Below the pieces are notes generated by a model. The model was not told the origin of the DNA and did no database searches. It saw only the letters and a list, made by a program, of their open reading frames with translations. The translations under genes and the position numbers were made by a program. DNA of 56,149 bases from Streptomyces sp. F63 (GTDB lineage Bacteria; Actinomycetota; Actinomycetes; Streptomycetales; Streptomycetaceae), in assembly GCF_018070345.1 (NCBI RefSeq), contig NZ_JAGPXX010000038.1:1-56149 (forward strand), given 5' to 3'. Position 1 is the stretch's first letter. Every line of letters starts with the position of its first letter. Shown piece after piece: positions 17,896 through 26,446 of this stretch.

Positions 17896-18259
17896 AGAAG
17901 GTCTGATGGAGGAGGCGCTGGAGCGGGTGGCGGCGGGCGAGGAGGACCCGCCGTGCCGGGTCTGCGGCGGGATCCTCAAGTCGGCCACGGTGATGTTCGG
18001 CGAGCGTCTGGACCCGGAGGTGCTGGGGCAGGCGACGGCGATCGCGCAGGCGTGCCAGATCATGGTCGCGGTCGGGACGAGCCTCCAGGTGCAGCCCGCC
18101 GCCTCGCTGGCCGGGACGGCGGCGCGGTACGGGGCGCGGCTGGTCATCGTCAACGCCGAGCCCACGCCGTACGACGAGCACGCCGACGAGGTTGTACGGG
18201 AACCGATCGGCACCGCGCTGCCGGAGCTGCTGGCCCGGGTCGCGGAGGAGGGCGCGTAG
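17896..18259 (+). pseudogene. Sir2-family NAD-dependent deacylase, C-terminal remnant
   Basis: Only the second half of a sirtuin remains. It holds the second zinc cysteine pair (CRVCGG), ILKSATVMFGERLDPEVL, the NAD-binding MVAVGTSLQVQPAA and LVIVNAEPTPYDEHADEVV. The N-terminal Rossmann part (GAGxS, the catalytic His and the first Cys pair) is missing, because the tnpB element end lies immediately upstream. An ATG at 17906 could start a short peptide of about 117 aa, but it would lack the active site. I treat it as a broken gene. Confidence 0.8.
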
Positions 18260-18479
18260 GGCCGGCGGAACGCGGGCGGCCAATGGGTGCCCGGTGCCGG
18301 GCCGGGGTCCGGGCCCGCCGGTGCCCGGGCGCCCGGAGCGCCGGCGCGGCACCGGGGGCGGCAAGTGGCCGGGAGACGGGGAACGGCGCGAGGTCGGTTC
18401 CCCGCGCCCTCCGGTGTTTCGCCGAGCCACGGTGTCCCGCCGCACTCCGGTCTCCCACCGCACTCCGGGCCCCCGGGCC

Positions 18480-19097
18480 TCAGAAGAGGGCCGCGTGGGC
18501 GGAGCCCGTTCCGGCCGGGACGGACGCCGCGGGCGGGACGGGCGCGGTCGGCGCGGCGGCCGGGGCCGGGGCCGGGGCCGGGGCCGGGGCCGGGGCCGGG
18601 GCCGGGATCGCGCCCTCCAGGACCAGGAGCCGGCGCTTGCGGTCGAGGCCGCCGCCGTAGCCGGTGAGACTGCCGCCCGCGCCGATCACGCGGTGGCAGG
18701 GGACGATGATGCCGATCGGGTTCCTGCCGTTGGCCATGCCGACGGCGCGGGAGGCCGTCGGCCTGCCGAGCACGGCGGCGAGTTCGCCGTAGCTGAGCGT
18801 TTCGCCGTACGGGATATCACGCAGCGCGGCCCAGACCTTCCGCTGGAACGGCGGTCCCGCCATGTGGAGCGGCAGGTCGAAGTCCGGGCGCTCCCCGGCG
18901 AAGTAGGCGTCGAGGAAGCGGACGACCTCGCCGAACGGGCTGCTGCCGGGGCCGGCGGGGTCGCCGAAGGTCTCCTCGGCGGGGCGGTGGCGCTGACCGG
19001 TCATGTACAGGCCGGAGAGGACGCCGTCGGTGGCGACCAGGGTCAGCGGGCCGACCGGGCTGCCGACGACGGTGTGGGTGATGGTGCGCTGGGGCAT
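18480..19097 (-). CDS. ogt: Methylated-DNA-protein-cysteine methyltransferase
   Basis: Suicide DNA-repair enzyme of 205 aa that moves the alkyl group from O6-alkylguanine to its own cysteine. The N-terminal domain (TVVGSPVGPLTLVATD) is followed by the active-site block GIIVPCHRVIGAGG with acceptor Cys134. ATG 19097 is chosen because GGAGG precedes it; open frame upstream is low-complexity. The last 45 residues are an Ala-Pro tail encoded partly by a GGGGCC hexamer array; they lie outside the fold and look dispensable. It lies 287 bp downstream of the ada-alkA gene on the same strand, giving an alkylation-repair pair. Confidence 0.93.
   Translation of the reverse strand: MPQRTITHTVVGSPVGPLTLVATDGVLSGLYMTGQRHRPAEETFGDPAGPGSSPFGEVVRFLDAYFAGERPDFDLPLHMAGPPFQRKVWAALRDIPYGETLSYGELAAVLGRPTASRAVGMANGRNPIGIIVPCHRVIGAGGSLTGYGGGLDRKRRLLVLEGAIPAPAPAPAPAPAPAPAAAPTAPVPPAASVPAGTGSAHAALF
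18562..18603. repeat. GGGGCC hexanucleotide repeat, 7 copies
   Basis: Seven perfect tandem copies of GGGGCC lie inside the 3' end of ogt and encode alternating Pro-Ala on the minus strand. Copy-number change stays in frame. Confidence 0.9.
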
Positions 19098-19384
19098 CTC
19101 GCTTCGTTCCTCCGTGAGGGGGCCGGTTCGTACGGTACGGGGCCGCGGCGGCGGTGCGGTCCGCGGGTGCGGCGCGGGCGCGGTCCCCGTGGGGGGTTCT
19201 TTCCGCGTCCCGGGGGTGCGGCGCAGGGCATGGCGGGGGTGCGGGTCCTTCCGCGGCCGGGCGGTGCGTGAGCGCTCCGCGGCCGGGCGGGCGTGCGGCA
19301 CGGCCGGGCGGGGCTCGGACGCACGGTACGGCCGGGCGGACGGCCGGGCCGGTGCCGCCGGGCGATGGCGCGGGCCCGGGGTCC

Positions 19385-20968
19385 TCACCCGGCGGGCAGG
19401 TGGTTGATGGGGTGGTCGTCCGTCGCCCACAGGTACTGGACGGCGTACGCGCGCCAGGGACGCCAGGCGGCGGCGCGGGCGGTGAGAGCGGCCGGGGTCG
19501 CGGGCAGGCCGCAGACGCGGGCGGCCCGGCGCAGGCCGAGGTCGGTGGGGAGGAAGGCGTCGGGGTCGCCGAGGGCGCGCATCGCGATGGTCTCGACGGT
19601 CCAGGGCCCGAATCCGGGGAGGGCTGCGAGGCGTTCACGGGCGGACCGCCAGTCGCTGCCGGGGTCCAGCGCGAGGTCGCCGGAGGCGAGCGCGCCGACG
19701 AGCGTGGTGAGGGTGGTCCGGCGGCTGCGGGGCAGGGCGAGCTTCTCCGGGTCGAGGCCGGCGAGCGCCCCGGGGGACGGGAAGAGGTGGGTGAGGCCGC
19801 CGCCCTCGGGGTCGTCGACCGGGTCGCCGTGCGCACGGACCAGCCGTCCCGCGTGGGTGCGGGCGGCGGCGGTGGACACCTGCTGCCCGAGGACGGCGCG
19901 GACGGCGAACTCGGCGGCGTCCACGGTGCGCGGCACCCGGCGTCCGGGCGCCTCGTCCACGAGCGGCGCGAGGACCGGGTCGGCGCGCAGCAGTTCGTCC
20001 ACGGCGACGGGGTCGGCGTCGAGGTCGAGCAGGCGGCGGCAGCGGCTGATGGCCCCGGTCAGGTCGCGCGGGTCGGTGAGAGAGAGGCGGCAGCCGATGT
20101 GGCCGGGCCCGGGGCGCAGGCTGACGACCCCGTGCCCGTAGGGGAGGCGGAGGGTCCGGCGGTAGGCGCCGTCCCGCCACTCCTCGACGCCGGGCACGGC
20201 CGTCGCGGCGAGATGGCCGAAGAGGTTGTCGGGGTGGAGCGGCGCCCGGTACGGCAGCCGGAGGGTGAGCGTGGCGGGGGCGGGAACGGAACCGGGGAGC
20301 CCGGTGCCGGGGTGCGGGGCCGTGCGGTCCCGGTCCGGAGCGCCCCCCGGGCCGGCGCCGGCGCGGGCCTCCGTACGGGCGCCGGAGCGCGCTCCGGTAC
20401 GGCCGCGGACGGCCCGGGCGCGCAGGTCGCTCGGGGAGAGCGCGAAGACCTCGCGCACCGTCTCGTTGAACGCCCGGATGCTGGCGAAGCCGGCCGCGAA
20501 CGCGATGTCGGTCATGGGGAGTTCGCTGGTCTCGATGAGCAGCCGGGCGGTCTGGGCGCGCTGGGCGCGGGCGAGCGCGAGCGGTCCGGCGCCCAGTTCA
20601 GCGTGGAGCTGGCGTTCGATCTGCCGGGTGCTGTAGCCGAGGCGGGCGGCGAGTCCGGGGACGCCTTCGCGGTCGACGACGCCGTCGGCGATGAGCCGCA
20701 TGGCGCGGGCGGTGAGATCGGCCCGCTCGTTCCACTGCGGTGAGCCGGGGGTGGCGTCGGGGCGGCAGCGCTTGCAGGCGCGGTAGCCGGCCTGCTGGGC
20801 GGCGGCGGCACTCGGGTAGAAGGTCATGTTCCGGGGTTTGGGGGGCACGGCCGGGCAGCTCGGGCGGCAGTAGATGCCGGTGGTGCGGACGGCGGTGTAG
20901 AACCAGCCGTCGAACCGCGCGTCCTTCGACCGCACGGCCCGCACGCAGCTCTCGGTGTCGGTGTGCAT
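19385..20968 (-). CDS. alkA: Bifunctional Ada-AlkA alkylation-response regulator / DNA-3-methyladenine glycosylase
   Basis: Fusion protein of 527 aa. The N-terminal Ada domain has a four-cysteine zinc site (GIYCRPSCPA and YRACKRCRPD, about 28-72), which in Ada senses methyl phosphotriesters. An AraC-type helix-turn-helix follows (LAARLGYSTRQIERQL, DIAFAAGFASIRAFNETV). A Gly/Ala/Arg linker leads to the AlkA glycosylase: AlkA_N, then the helix-hairpin-helix LPGFGPWTVETIAMRALGD and catalytic Asp in LPTDLGLRR. It should both excise alkylated bases and activate repair genes such as neighbouring ogt. The start at 20968 gives the canonical Ada N-terminus; upstream sequence in frame is unrelated. Confidence 0.93.
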   Translation of the reverse strand: MHTDTESCVRAVRSKDARFDGWFYTAVRTTGIYCRPSCPAVPPKPRNMTFYPSAAAAQQAGYRACKRCRPDATPGSPQWNERADLTARAMRLIADGVVDREGVPGLAARLGYSTRQIERQLHAELGAGPLALARAQRAQTARLLIETSELPMTDIAFAAGFASIRAFNETVREVFALSPSDLRARAVRGRTGARSGARTEARAGAGPGGAPDRDRTAPHPGTGLPGSVPAPATLTLRLPYRAPLHPDNLFGHLAATAVPGVEEWRDGAYRRTLRLPYGHGVVSLRPGPGHIGCRLSLTDPRDLTGAISRCRRLLDLDADPVAVDELLRADPVLAPLVDEAPGRRVPRTVDAAEFAVRAVLGQQVSTAAARTHAGRLVRAHGDPVDDPEGGGLTHLFPSPGALAGLDPEKLALPRSRRTTLTTLVGALASGDLALDPGSDWRSARERLAALPGFGPWTVETIAMRALGDPDAFLPTDLGLRRAARVCGLPATPAALTARAAAWRPWRAYAVQYLWATDDHPINHLPAG

Positions 20969-21194
20969 GCTTCCAGCATCGGGGACGGCGGAGCACGGTA
21001 CTGGCGGATTTCCGACATGGCCTTCCCGGGACACGGACGGGGCAAGCCCCCGGCCCCGCTCGGCCGGGGAAAGGCGCCCCGCGTCCCGGGGAGGGCCGTC
21101 GGGGCATCCCCCGCCCTCCGGGCTCTGCCGCAAACCCCGCTCGCCCCGCGCCTCTCCTCCGTGGCGTCCTCCCCGCCCGGGCCGCCGGTCTCAC

Positions 21195-21297
21195 CGGGCC
21201 ATCGTGGCGCAGCAGCGCGAACATGCCGTTGCCGGTGAGGTTGACGGTCGTCTCGAAGCCGGCGAAGAGCGGGATGAAGGCCAGGGCAGCGGTCTGT
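21195..21297 (-). pseudogene. Cytochrome P450 I-helix fragment
   Basis: About 33 codons read ALAFIPLFAGFETTVNLTGN then GMFALLRHDG on the minus strand, which is clearly the P450 oxygen-binding I-helix (AG-x-ETT) and the segment after it. Nothing of the heme-binding loop or ExxR helix is found on either side. It is a relic lying in the gap between ada-alkA and the FAD oxidoreductase. Confidence 0.7.
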
Positions 21298-21435
21298 CTC
21301 GGCAAGGTGCTCGCCGTGGACGCTCGCCCGGATCGGACCGGAGATCGGATCCTCCCCCGGACCGGCCGCCGTCCGTCTCCGCCCGCCTCCGTCCGGCGCC
21401 CGGAGCCGGAGAACGAGGAAGACGGGATCGCCGCC

Positions 21436-22848
21436 TCAGCGGCTCATCCCCCGCAGCCGACGCCAGACCTGGTGAGCGGCGTGGTGGCCGCACATGCCGT
21501 GGACGCCGCCGCCCGGCGGGGTCGCGGAGGAGCAGAGGAAGACCGCAGGGTGCGCCGTGCTGTACGGCACCCGGGCGAGCTTCGGCCGGATCGCCGACTG
21601 GAGGCCGTCGAAGGCCCCGCACCCGATGTCGCCGCCCACGTAGTTGGCGTTCTTCGCGGCCATCTCGGGCGGTCCGGCGGTGGCGCGGGCCAGGACCAGA
21701 TCGCGGAATCCGGGGGCGAACCGTTCGAGCTGCCGCTCGATCACCTCGGTGGCGTCGCCCGTCCAGCCGTTGGGCACATGGCCGTACGCCCAGAAGGTGT
21801 GCTTGCCCTCCGGGGCGCGGCTCGGGTCGATCAGGGTGGGCTGGGCGGTGAGCAGCAGCGGCGTCTTCGGGTCCCGGCCGCCGACCGCGCGGAGCAGCGC
21901 GTCACGGATCTCCCCGTACGTCGGCCCGATGTGGACCGTGCCGGCCCGCCGCGCCTCCGGGGCCGTCCACGGCACCGGGCCCGACAGCGCGTAATCGATC
22001 TTGAAGACGCCCGGTCCGTGCCGGAAACCGCGGTAGGCGTCGCCCAGTCCGGCGATCCTCGCGAGCGCGCCCGGCGCCGTGTCGAAGACGTACGCGCGCG
22101 CCGGCGGCAGCTCGTCCAGCCGTTTGACGGTGACGCCGGTGTGGACCGTGCCGCCCAGTTCCCGCAGATAGCCGGTGAGGGCGTCGGAGATCGCCTGGGA
22201 GCCGCCACGCGCGATGGGCCAGCCCCGCTCGTGCGCGGCGAGGGCGAACATCAGGGCGACCCCGCCGGAGGCGATGCTCGTCGGTGCGGCGATCACGTGC
22301 CCGGCCAGTCCGGCCAGCAGGGCGCGCGCCTTGCCCCCGCGGAACAGGCGCGCCAGCGCGGCCACCGGCAGGCCGGCGAGGCTCATGAAGCGCGCCCAGC
22401 GCAGCGGATCGCGGGGCGCGCCGAGCCACTGGGTGCGCAGGAAGTCGGCGGAGAGGGTCTCCCAGTGCCCGGTGAACGGCTCCAGCAGCCGCCGGTACGC
22501 CCCTGCGTCCCGGGCTCCGAGCGAGGCGGCGGTCTCCGCCACGGACGGGGCCAGTACGGCGGCCGTGCCGTCCTCCCAGGGGTGGGCGAGCGGCAGTTCG
22601 TGGTGGAGCCACTCCAGGCCGAAGCGGCCGAGCGGCATGGCGTCGAACGCGGGCGAGCCGACCCCCAGGGGGTGGACGGCGGAGCACGTGTCGTGACGGA
22701 ATCCGGGGAGCGTCAGCTCCTCGGTGCGGGCTCCGCCGCCGACCTCGTCCCGGGCCTCGTAGGCGGCCACGGCGTATCCGCGCCGGGCCAGTTCCACGGC
22801 GGTGGTCAGGCCGTTGGGCCCGGTTCCCACCACGACCGCATCGAGCAT
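21436..22848 (-). CDS. Phytoene-desaturase-like FAD-dependent oxidoreductase
   Basis: FAD/NAD(P)-binding amine-oxidase/CrtI-superfamily enzyme of 470 aa. The dinucleotide motif is at the very N-terminus (DAVVVGTGPNGLTTAVELAR, residues 3-22), with the acid-end segment AAYEARDEVGGGAR. The FAD-contacting C-terminal motif is near SSATPPGGGVHGMCGHHAA. There is no cleavable signal. No carotenoid genes (crtB, crtE) are nearby, so desaturation of phytoene itself is not supported; these stand-alone versions have unknown substrates. ATG 22848 directly begins the Rossmann fold, with GGGGAG upstream. Confidence 0.88.
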   Translation of the reverse strand: MLDAVVVGTGPNGLTTAVELARRGYAVAAYEARDEVGGGARTEELTLPGFRHDTCSAVHPLGVGSPAFDAMPLGRFGLEWLHHELPLAHPWEDGTAAVLAPSVAETAASLGARDAGAYRRLLEPFTGHWETLSADFLRTQWLGAPRDPLRWARFMSLAGLPVAALARLFRGGKARALLAGLAGHVIAAPTSIASGGVALMFALAAHERGWPIARGGSQAISDALTGYLRELGGTVHTGVTVKRLDELPPARAYVFDTAPGALARIAGLGDAYRGFRHGPGVFKIDYALSGPVPWTAPEARRAGTVHIGPTYGEIRDALLRAVGGRDPKTPLLLTAQPTLIDPSRAPEGKHTFWAYGHVPNGWTGDATEVIERQLERFAPGFRDLVLARATAGPPEMAAKNANYVGGDIGCGAFDGLQSAIRPKLARVPYSTAHPAVFLCSSATPPGGGVHGMCGHHAAHQVWRRLRGMSR

Positions 22849-23153
22849 TGACGGCACCGTACGACTCCCCTTCGGCTGCTGGTCCGCGGGTCCGCCCGCC
22901 GGTCCGGCCGGTCCGCCGCTGCGGCGGCGGGCCGGTGCGGCCCCTGACGACGCTCCCATCGGACCCCGGTCTGCGGCGGGTCGCCGGCGGCGTGCCCGCT
23001 GGTGCGGTTACCGGCCGCCACCGCCCGCCGGCCGTCCCGCTGAGGGTCCGTCAGCGAGATGGGCGGGCGGTCCGGTTACCGGCCGGGGGCCAGGATAGGC
23101 CCGCCCGGCCGCGGAGCACCGGACGGTACGGTGCCGCCGGCTGCCGGGCCGGT
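22849..23153. other. Intergenic spacer with repeated GGTTACCGGCCG
   Basis: No gene is seen. The 12-mer GGTTACCGGCCG occurs twice (near 23006 and near 23073). It may carry the promoter of the FAD oxidoreductase on the minus strand, but no clear -35/-10 pair was recognised. Confidence 0.4.
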
Positions 23154-24032
23154 TCAGTGGCCCCCCTGGTCCTTGCGCCGCGGCAGGTCCGAACCGCGCA
23201 TCAGCTCCAGGATCCGCCGGGCCGTGCGCCCGTCCCGGGCGGCCGTGAAGGGCAGGGCGTTGCCCCCGGCGAGGTGGAACGGCTCACCCGACATGGTGGC
23301 GCTCGCCCCGCCCGCCTCGGCAACGAGCAGCAGGCCCGCCGCGTGGTCCCAGGCGTTCTCCCAGCCGAACGCGACCGCGTCCAGCGTGCCCTGCGCGACG
23401 TGCAGGTACTCCAGCCCCGCCGAGCCGCACGGCCGGGGCGCCACCCCGTCCACCACGAGCCGGGCGAAGGCCCGGTCCTCCTCCAGCGAGGTGAAGTCGG
23501 GGTGCGAGGTGGCGATCTCCAGCAGCTCGCCGGGCTGCGCGGCACCGCAGCGCAGCGGCTCGCCGTCCAGCCGGGCGCCGGCGCCCTTCACCGCGACCGC
23601 CATCCGCCCGGTGGCCGGAGCGTACGTCCAGGAGGCCAGCACCTCCCCCTCGCGGGCGAGCGCGACCAGGGTGGAGAACCCGGGATCGCCGTGGACGAAC
23701 TGACGGGTGCCGTCCACCGGGTCGACGATCCAGACGGGCGCGGAGCCCTCCAGCGCGTCCAGCACTCCGCGGTCCGCGGACACGGCCTCCTCACCGACGA
23801 CGACGGAGCCCGGCAACAGCGCGGGCAGCGCCGCGGTCAGCCGTTCCTCCGCCAGCCGGTCGGCGACCGTCACCAGGTCGTGCGGCCCGCTCTTCACGTC
23901 GATCTCGTGCGAGGCCAGTTGCCGGAAGCGCGGCATCACCTCGGCGGCCACGGCCTCGCGCACCGCCTGTTCAGCGGCGTCCAGCAGCTTGGCCCACTCC
24001 TCCGCGGGCATGTCATCGATCATGCCGTCCAT
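23154..24032 (-). CDS. Inositol monophosphatase family protein (histidinol-phosphatase-like)
   Basis: Mg-dependent, Li-sensitive-type phosphatase of 292 aa. Motif 1 is VDPVDGTRQFVHGD, preceded by the metal-binding GEE (VVVGEEAVSAD), and motif 2 is WDHAAGLLLVAEAGG. In actinobacteria such proteins serve as histidinol-phosphatase (HisN) or inositol-1-phosphatase; the sequence alone does not decide, and no his or ino gene is adjacent. The ATG at 24032 has GGGGGG about 8 nt upstream; another Met is 3 codons in. Confidence 0.9.
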   Translation of the reverse strand: MDGMIDDMPAEEWAKLLDAAEQAVREAVAAEVMPRFRQLASHEIDVKSGPHDLVTVADRLAEERLTAALPALLPGSVVVGEEAVSADRGVLDALEGSAPVWIVDPVDGTRQFVHGDPGFSTLVALAREGEVLASWTYAPATGRMAVAVKGAGARLDGEPLRCGAAQPGELLEIATSHPDFTSLEEDRAFARLVVDGVAPRPCGSAGLEYLHVAQGTLDAVAFGWENAWDHAAGLLLVAEAGGASATMSGEPFHLAGGNALPFTAARDGRTARRILELMRGSDLPRRKDQGGH

Positions 24033-24677
24033 CGAATCACGCCCCCCGGACACCGCGCCCGCAGTGCACGGACACGGAGCACGGCGGGCCGGGGAACACC
24101 GGGGGAACGCCCGGGTGGGCGACCGGGACGGAACGTCCGGGCGGGGCGCCTCGGAGCACTGTCCCGGTTCCCGGCCCGCGGTCCCGCCCGGTGCCGGGCT
24201 CACGGGCTCGCGGGCGCCGGGGCAGGGCCGGGTTCACGGTGCCGGGCTCACGGTGTCGGGCCCACGGTGCCGGGCCCACGGTGCCGGGCCCACGGTGCCG
24301 GGTTCAGGGCTGCCGGTCCTCCTCCACGGCCGCCCGCGTCCGCCGCGGCGCCGCTCCCGGGCGGCTCCGCGCCCTCCTCCGGCCCGGCGGCCACCGGGCT
24401 GAGCGGCGGCGCGATGCGCGGAACCTGCCCCGCGCGAACACCCCCGGCCGACGAGCAGCCCTCCGCCCGGGGGTGTTCGCGGGCGGGCCCGGCGGTACGC
24501 GGCGCGGGCGGGCCGCCGGACCCCGGCACGTTCGGCACCGGTCACGGTCCCCGGCCGCGCACCTTCCCGTACGGCGGGCGGGCCGGGGTGACCGCGCGCG
24601 GCCGCCGGACGAGCAGGCCGCCCGCACCGGCGGCAGCGGCGGCAGCGGCCGGCCGGGCGGGCGGGCGTGGTTGCCCG
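24033..24677. other. Long gene-free spacer with tandem repeat and long hairpin
   Basis: No coding sequence is supported. It contains a degenerate 14-bp tandem repeat (consensus GTGCCGGGCCCACG, about 24238-24305). It also has a perfect 15-bp inverted repeat, 24433-24447 paired with 24467-24481 around a 19-nt loop, with arms CGCGAACACCCCCGG. The hairpin could terminate transcription of the gene ending at 24678 or form an RNA element. Confidence 0.6.
24433..24481. terminator. 15-bp perfect hairpin downstream of the 496-aa gene
   Basis: The arms are perfect complements and the loop is 19 nt (24448-24466). It is positioned about 200 bp beyond the stop of the minus-strand gene at 24678. No T-run follows, as is usual in streptomycetes. 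The role is inferred. Confidence 0.45.
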
Positions 24678-26168
24678 TCACCCCGTGTCCGGGATCCCGG
24701 GCAGGCCGGCACCGCGCAGCACGTGCGCGAGGTTCCGGTACCGCTGCGGCGAGCCGGCCACCGCTTCCAGCAGGGGCGGCACCAGTTCGCCCGGAGCGGC
24801 TTCCGCCACCCGGGCCGCGTGCTCGTCCGTACGGGCCCGGAGCATCCCGCCCAGCAGGACCGCCGTCTCGTCGTGGCGGCCGGCCGCGCGCAGGGCGAGC
24901 GCGGTGTCCGCCACCTCGGCCGCGGGCCGGCCCGCGCACTGGCTGAGCAGGGCCCGGCAGTCGTCGCCGCGTCCGGCGTCGGCGAGGGCTCCGGCCGTCG
25001 CGGCGAGCGCCGGCGGGGGCAGTGCGGCGGCCTCCCACAGCAGTGTGGCGACCTCGGCCGCCAGCCCTTCGCGCTCCAGCTCCGCGGCGAGGAGCGGCAG
25101 CCGGGCCGGGGGCCGCGAGACGGCCTCGGAGAGCAGCGCGTACGCCTCGCCGCTGCGGCCGGCGGCCCGCAGGGCGCGCAGCCGCACCGCCGTGTCCCGC
25201 GCCTCGGCGCGCGCCGCGGCACGGTCCTCCCGGTCGCGGGCGGAGGCGCGCTCGCCCCGTTCGCTGTCCTCGTCACCCGCCCCGTACGCGCCCGCGAAGC
25301 GCGCCCCGCGCGGTGCGGTGGCGGGGGCTGCCGGGGGGCCGGGCAGCACCGGCGGAACGGCGGGCCCGGTGTTCCCGTCCTCCTCGGTCTCCGTCGTCTC
25401 CAGCCCGGCGAAGCGCGCGCCGCGCGGCCGGGTGGTCCGCTTCGGCGCCGCCCGGCGACGGGACGACGGCTCACCGGTGCGCCCGGCGGCGGCCCCGCCC
25501 TGCCCGGCCGGGGAGGGGGACGCCGTGCCGGGGCCGGCGTCGCCGGCGGGGACCGCCTCCGCGGCGGGCCGGAAGCGCCCGGGCCCGGCGGCGGCCGGTT
25601 CGGGGTTCCCGGGGGCGGCACCGGCCGGTCCCGCCGGGGCGGCCGCTTCCGGGACGTCCGGGGTCTCCAGGGCCTCCAGCCGTCTGCGGAGCTCCGCGCA
25701 GCGGGCCGCGGCCCGGCGCACGTCGTCCTCCGCCCAGGCCAGTTCGGCGCCGGTCCGGGCCCCACCGTCCGCCGCGGGGGCGCTTCCCGGGGCGGCGCCC
25801 GCCAGCCTGCGGCGCCGCATCTCCGCGTAGCGGCGTTCCCGGATCGTCGCGTCCAGCCGGTCCAGCAGCGCCTGCCGGCCGCCCGGACGGGCGTCGTACG
25901 CGGCGACGGCCGGCCGGTAGGCCTCGCGCACCCTCCCGTACAACTGCTCGGCGGCCGGGATGCCGTGCAGCGCCGCGACGTCCTGGAGCAGTGCCTCGGT
26001 CACGTCCCAGGGCAGCACCTCCCGTCCTCGGAAGCAGGCGTCCATACCCTCCGGGTCACGTCTCAGGAAGACCGCGTACCAGCCGCCCGCCGGATCCAGC
26101 GCGCCGGCCAGCTCCCCGAGCACCTGCGTGAACTTCCGCATTGCAGAAGGGCGTTGTTCGTCCGTCAC
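24678..26168 (-). CDS. Conserved hypothetical protein, Ala/Arg-rich, with TPR-like C-terminus
   Basis: I do not recognise a function for this 496-aa protein. The N-terminal 100 residues are a conserved-looking domain (KFTQVLGELAGALDPAGGWY, FLRRDPEGMDACFRGREVLP). A charged, possibly coiled-coil segment follows (AEDDVRRAAARCAELRRRLE, about 165-185), then a long disordered Pro/Ala/Gly middle. The C-terminal half has helical repeats of about 34 residues (ALRAAGRSGEAYALLSEA, ALRAAGRHDETAVLLGGM) resembling TPR/Sel1-like solenoids. The motif PRGARFAG occurs twice in the linker. The GTG at 26168 is chosen for the GGGAGAGAG box upstream; MRKFTQVL at codon 10 is an alternative. It is cytoplasmic by appearance, with no signal peptide. 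Confidence 0.75.
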   Translation of the reverse strand: MTDEQRPSAMRKFTQVLGELAGALDPAGGWYAVFLRRDPEGMDACFRGREVLPWDVTEALLQDVAALHGIPAAEQLYGRVREAYRPAVAAYDARPGGRQALLDRLDATIRERRYAEMRRRRLAGAAPGSAPAADGGARTGAELAWAEDDVRRAAARCAELRRRLEALETPDVPEAAAPAGPAGAAPGNPEPAAAGPGRFRPAAEAVPAGDAGPGTASPSPAGQGGAAAGRTGEPSSRRRAAPKRTTRPRGARFAGLETTETEEDGNTGPAVPPVLPGPPAAPATAPRGARFAGAYGAGDEDSERGERASARDREDRAAARAEARDTAVRLRALRAAGRSGEAYALLSEAVSRPPARLPLLAAELEREGLAAEVATLLWEAAALPPPALAATAGALADAGRGDDCRALLSQCAGRPAAEVADTALALRAAGRHDETAVLLGGMLRARTDEHAARVAEAAPGELVPPLLEAVAGSPQRYRNLAHVLRGAGLPGIPDTG

Positions 26169-26197
26169 TCGCGTCTCTCTCCCGACCGCGCGGTACG

Positions 26198-26212
26198 TGC
26201 CACTCCGTGGCA
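26198..26212. promoter_or_regulatory. Palindrome upstream of the 496-aa gene
   Basis: TGCCAC-TCC-GTGGCA is a perfect inverted repeat lying 30 bp before the GTG start of the minus-strand gene. It is a candidate operator; no regulator is assigned. Confidence 0.3.
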
Positions 26213-26446
26213 TTGGACACCGCGTGTGTTCGGCGGGGGTGACAGCCACGCTACGGACGCTTTTCGTCCGGATGTGACGGAGCGGTGCACACGCCGCCCC
26301 CTGCGCCGGAACATGGGCCGCCCCCGAAAAACCCGGGGGGAGCGGAAGCAGCCCAGGCCGCGGCCCGGTCCCGGCCGGGGCCGGAGGGCGGACCGGGTGC
26401 AGCGTGCCGCCCGGCGGGGTCGGAGCCGCCGGGCGGCCGCGGCCGG

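Noticed and set aside
21436..22848. Carotenoid biosynthesis cluster
   Set aside because: Only one CrtI-like oxidoreductase is present; no phytoene synthase, GGPP synthase or cyclase is nearby.
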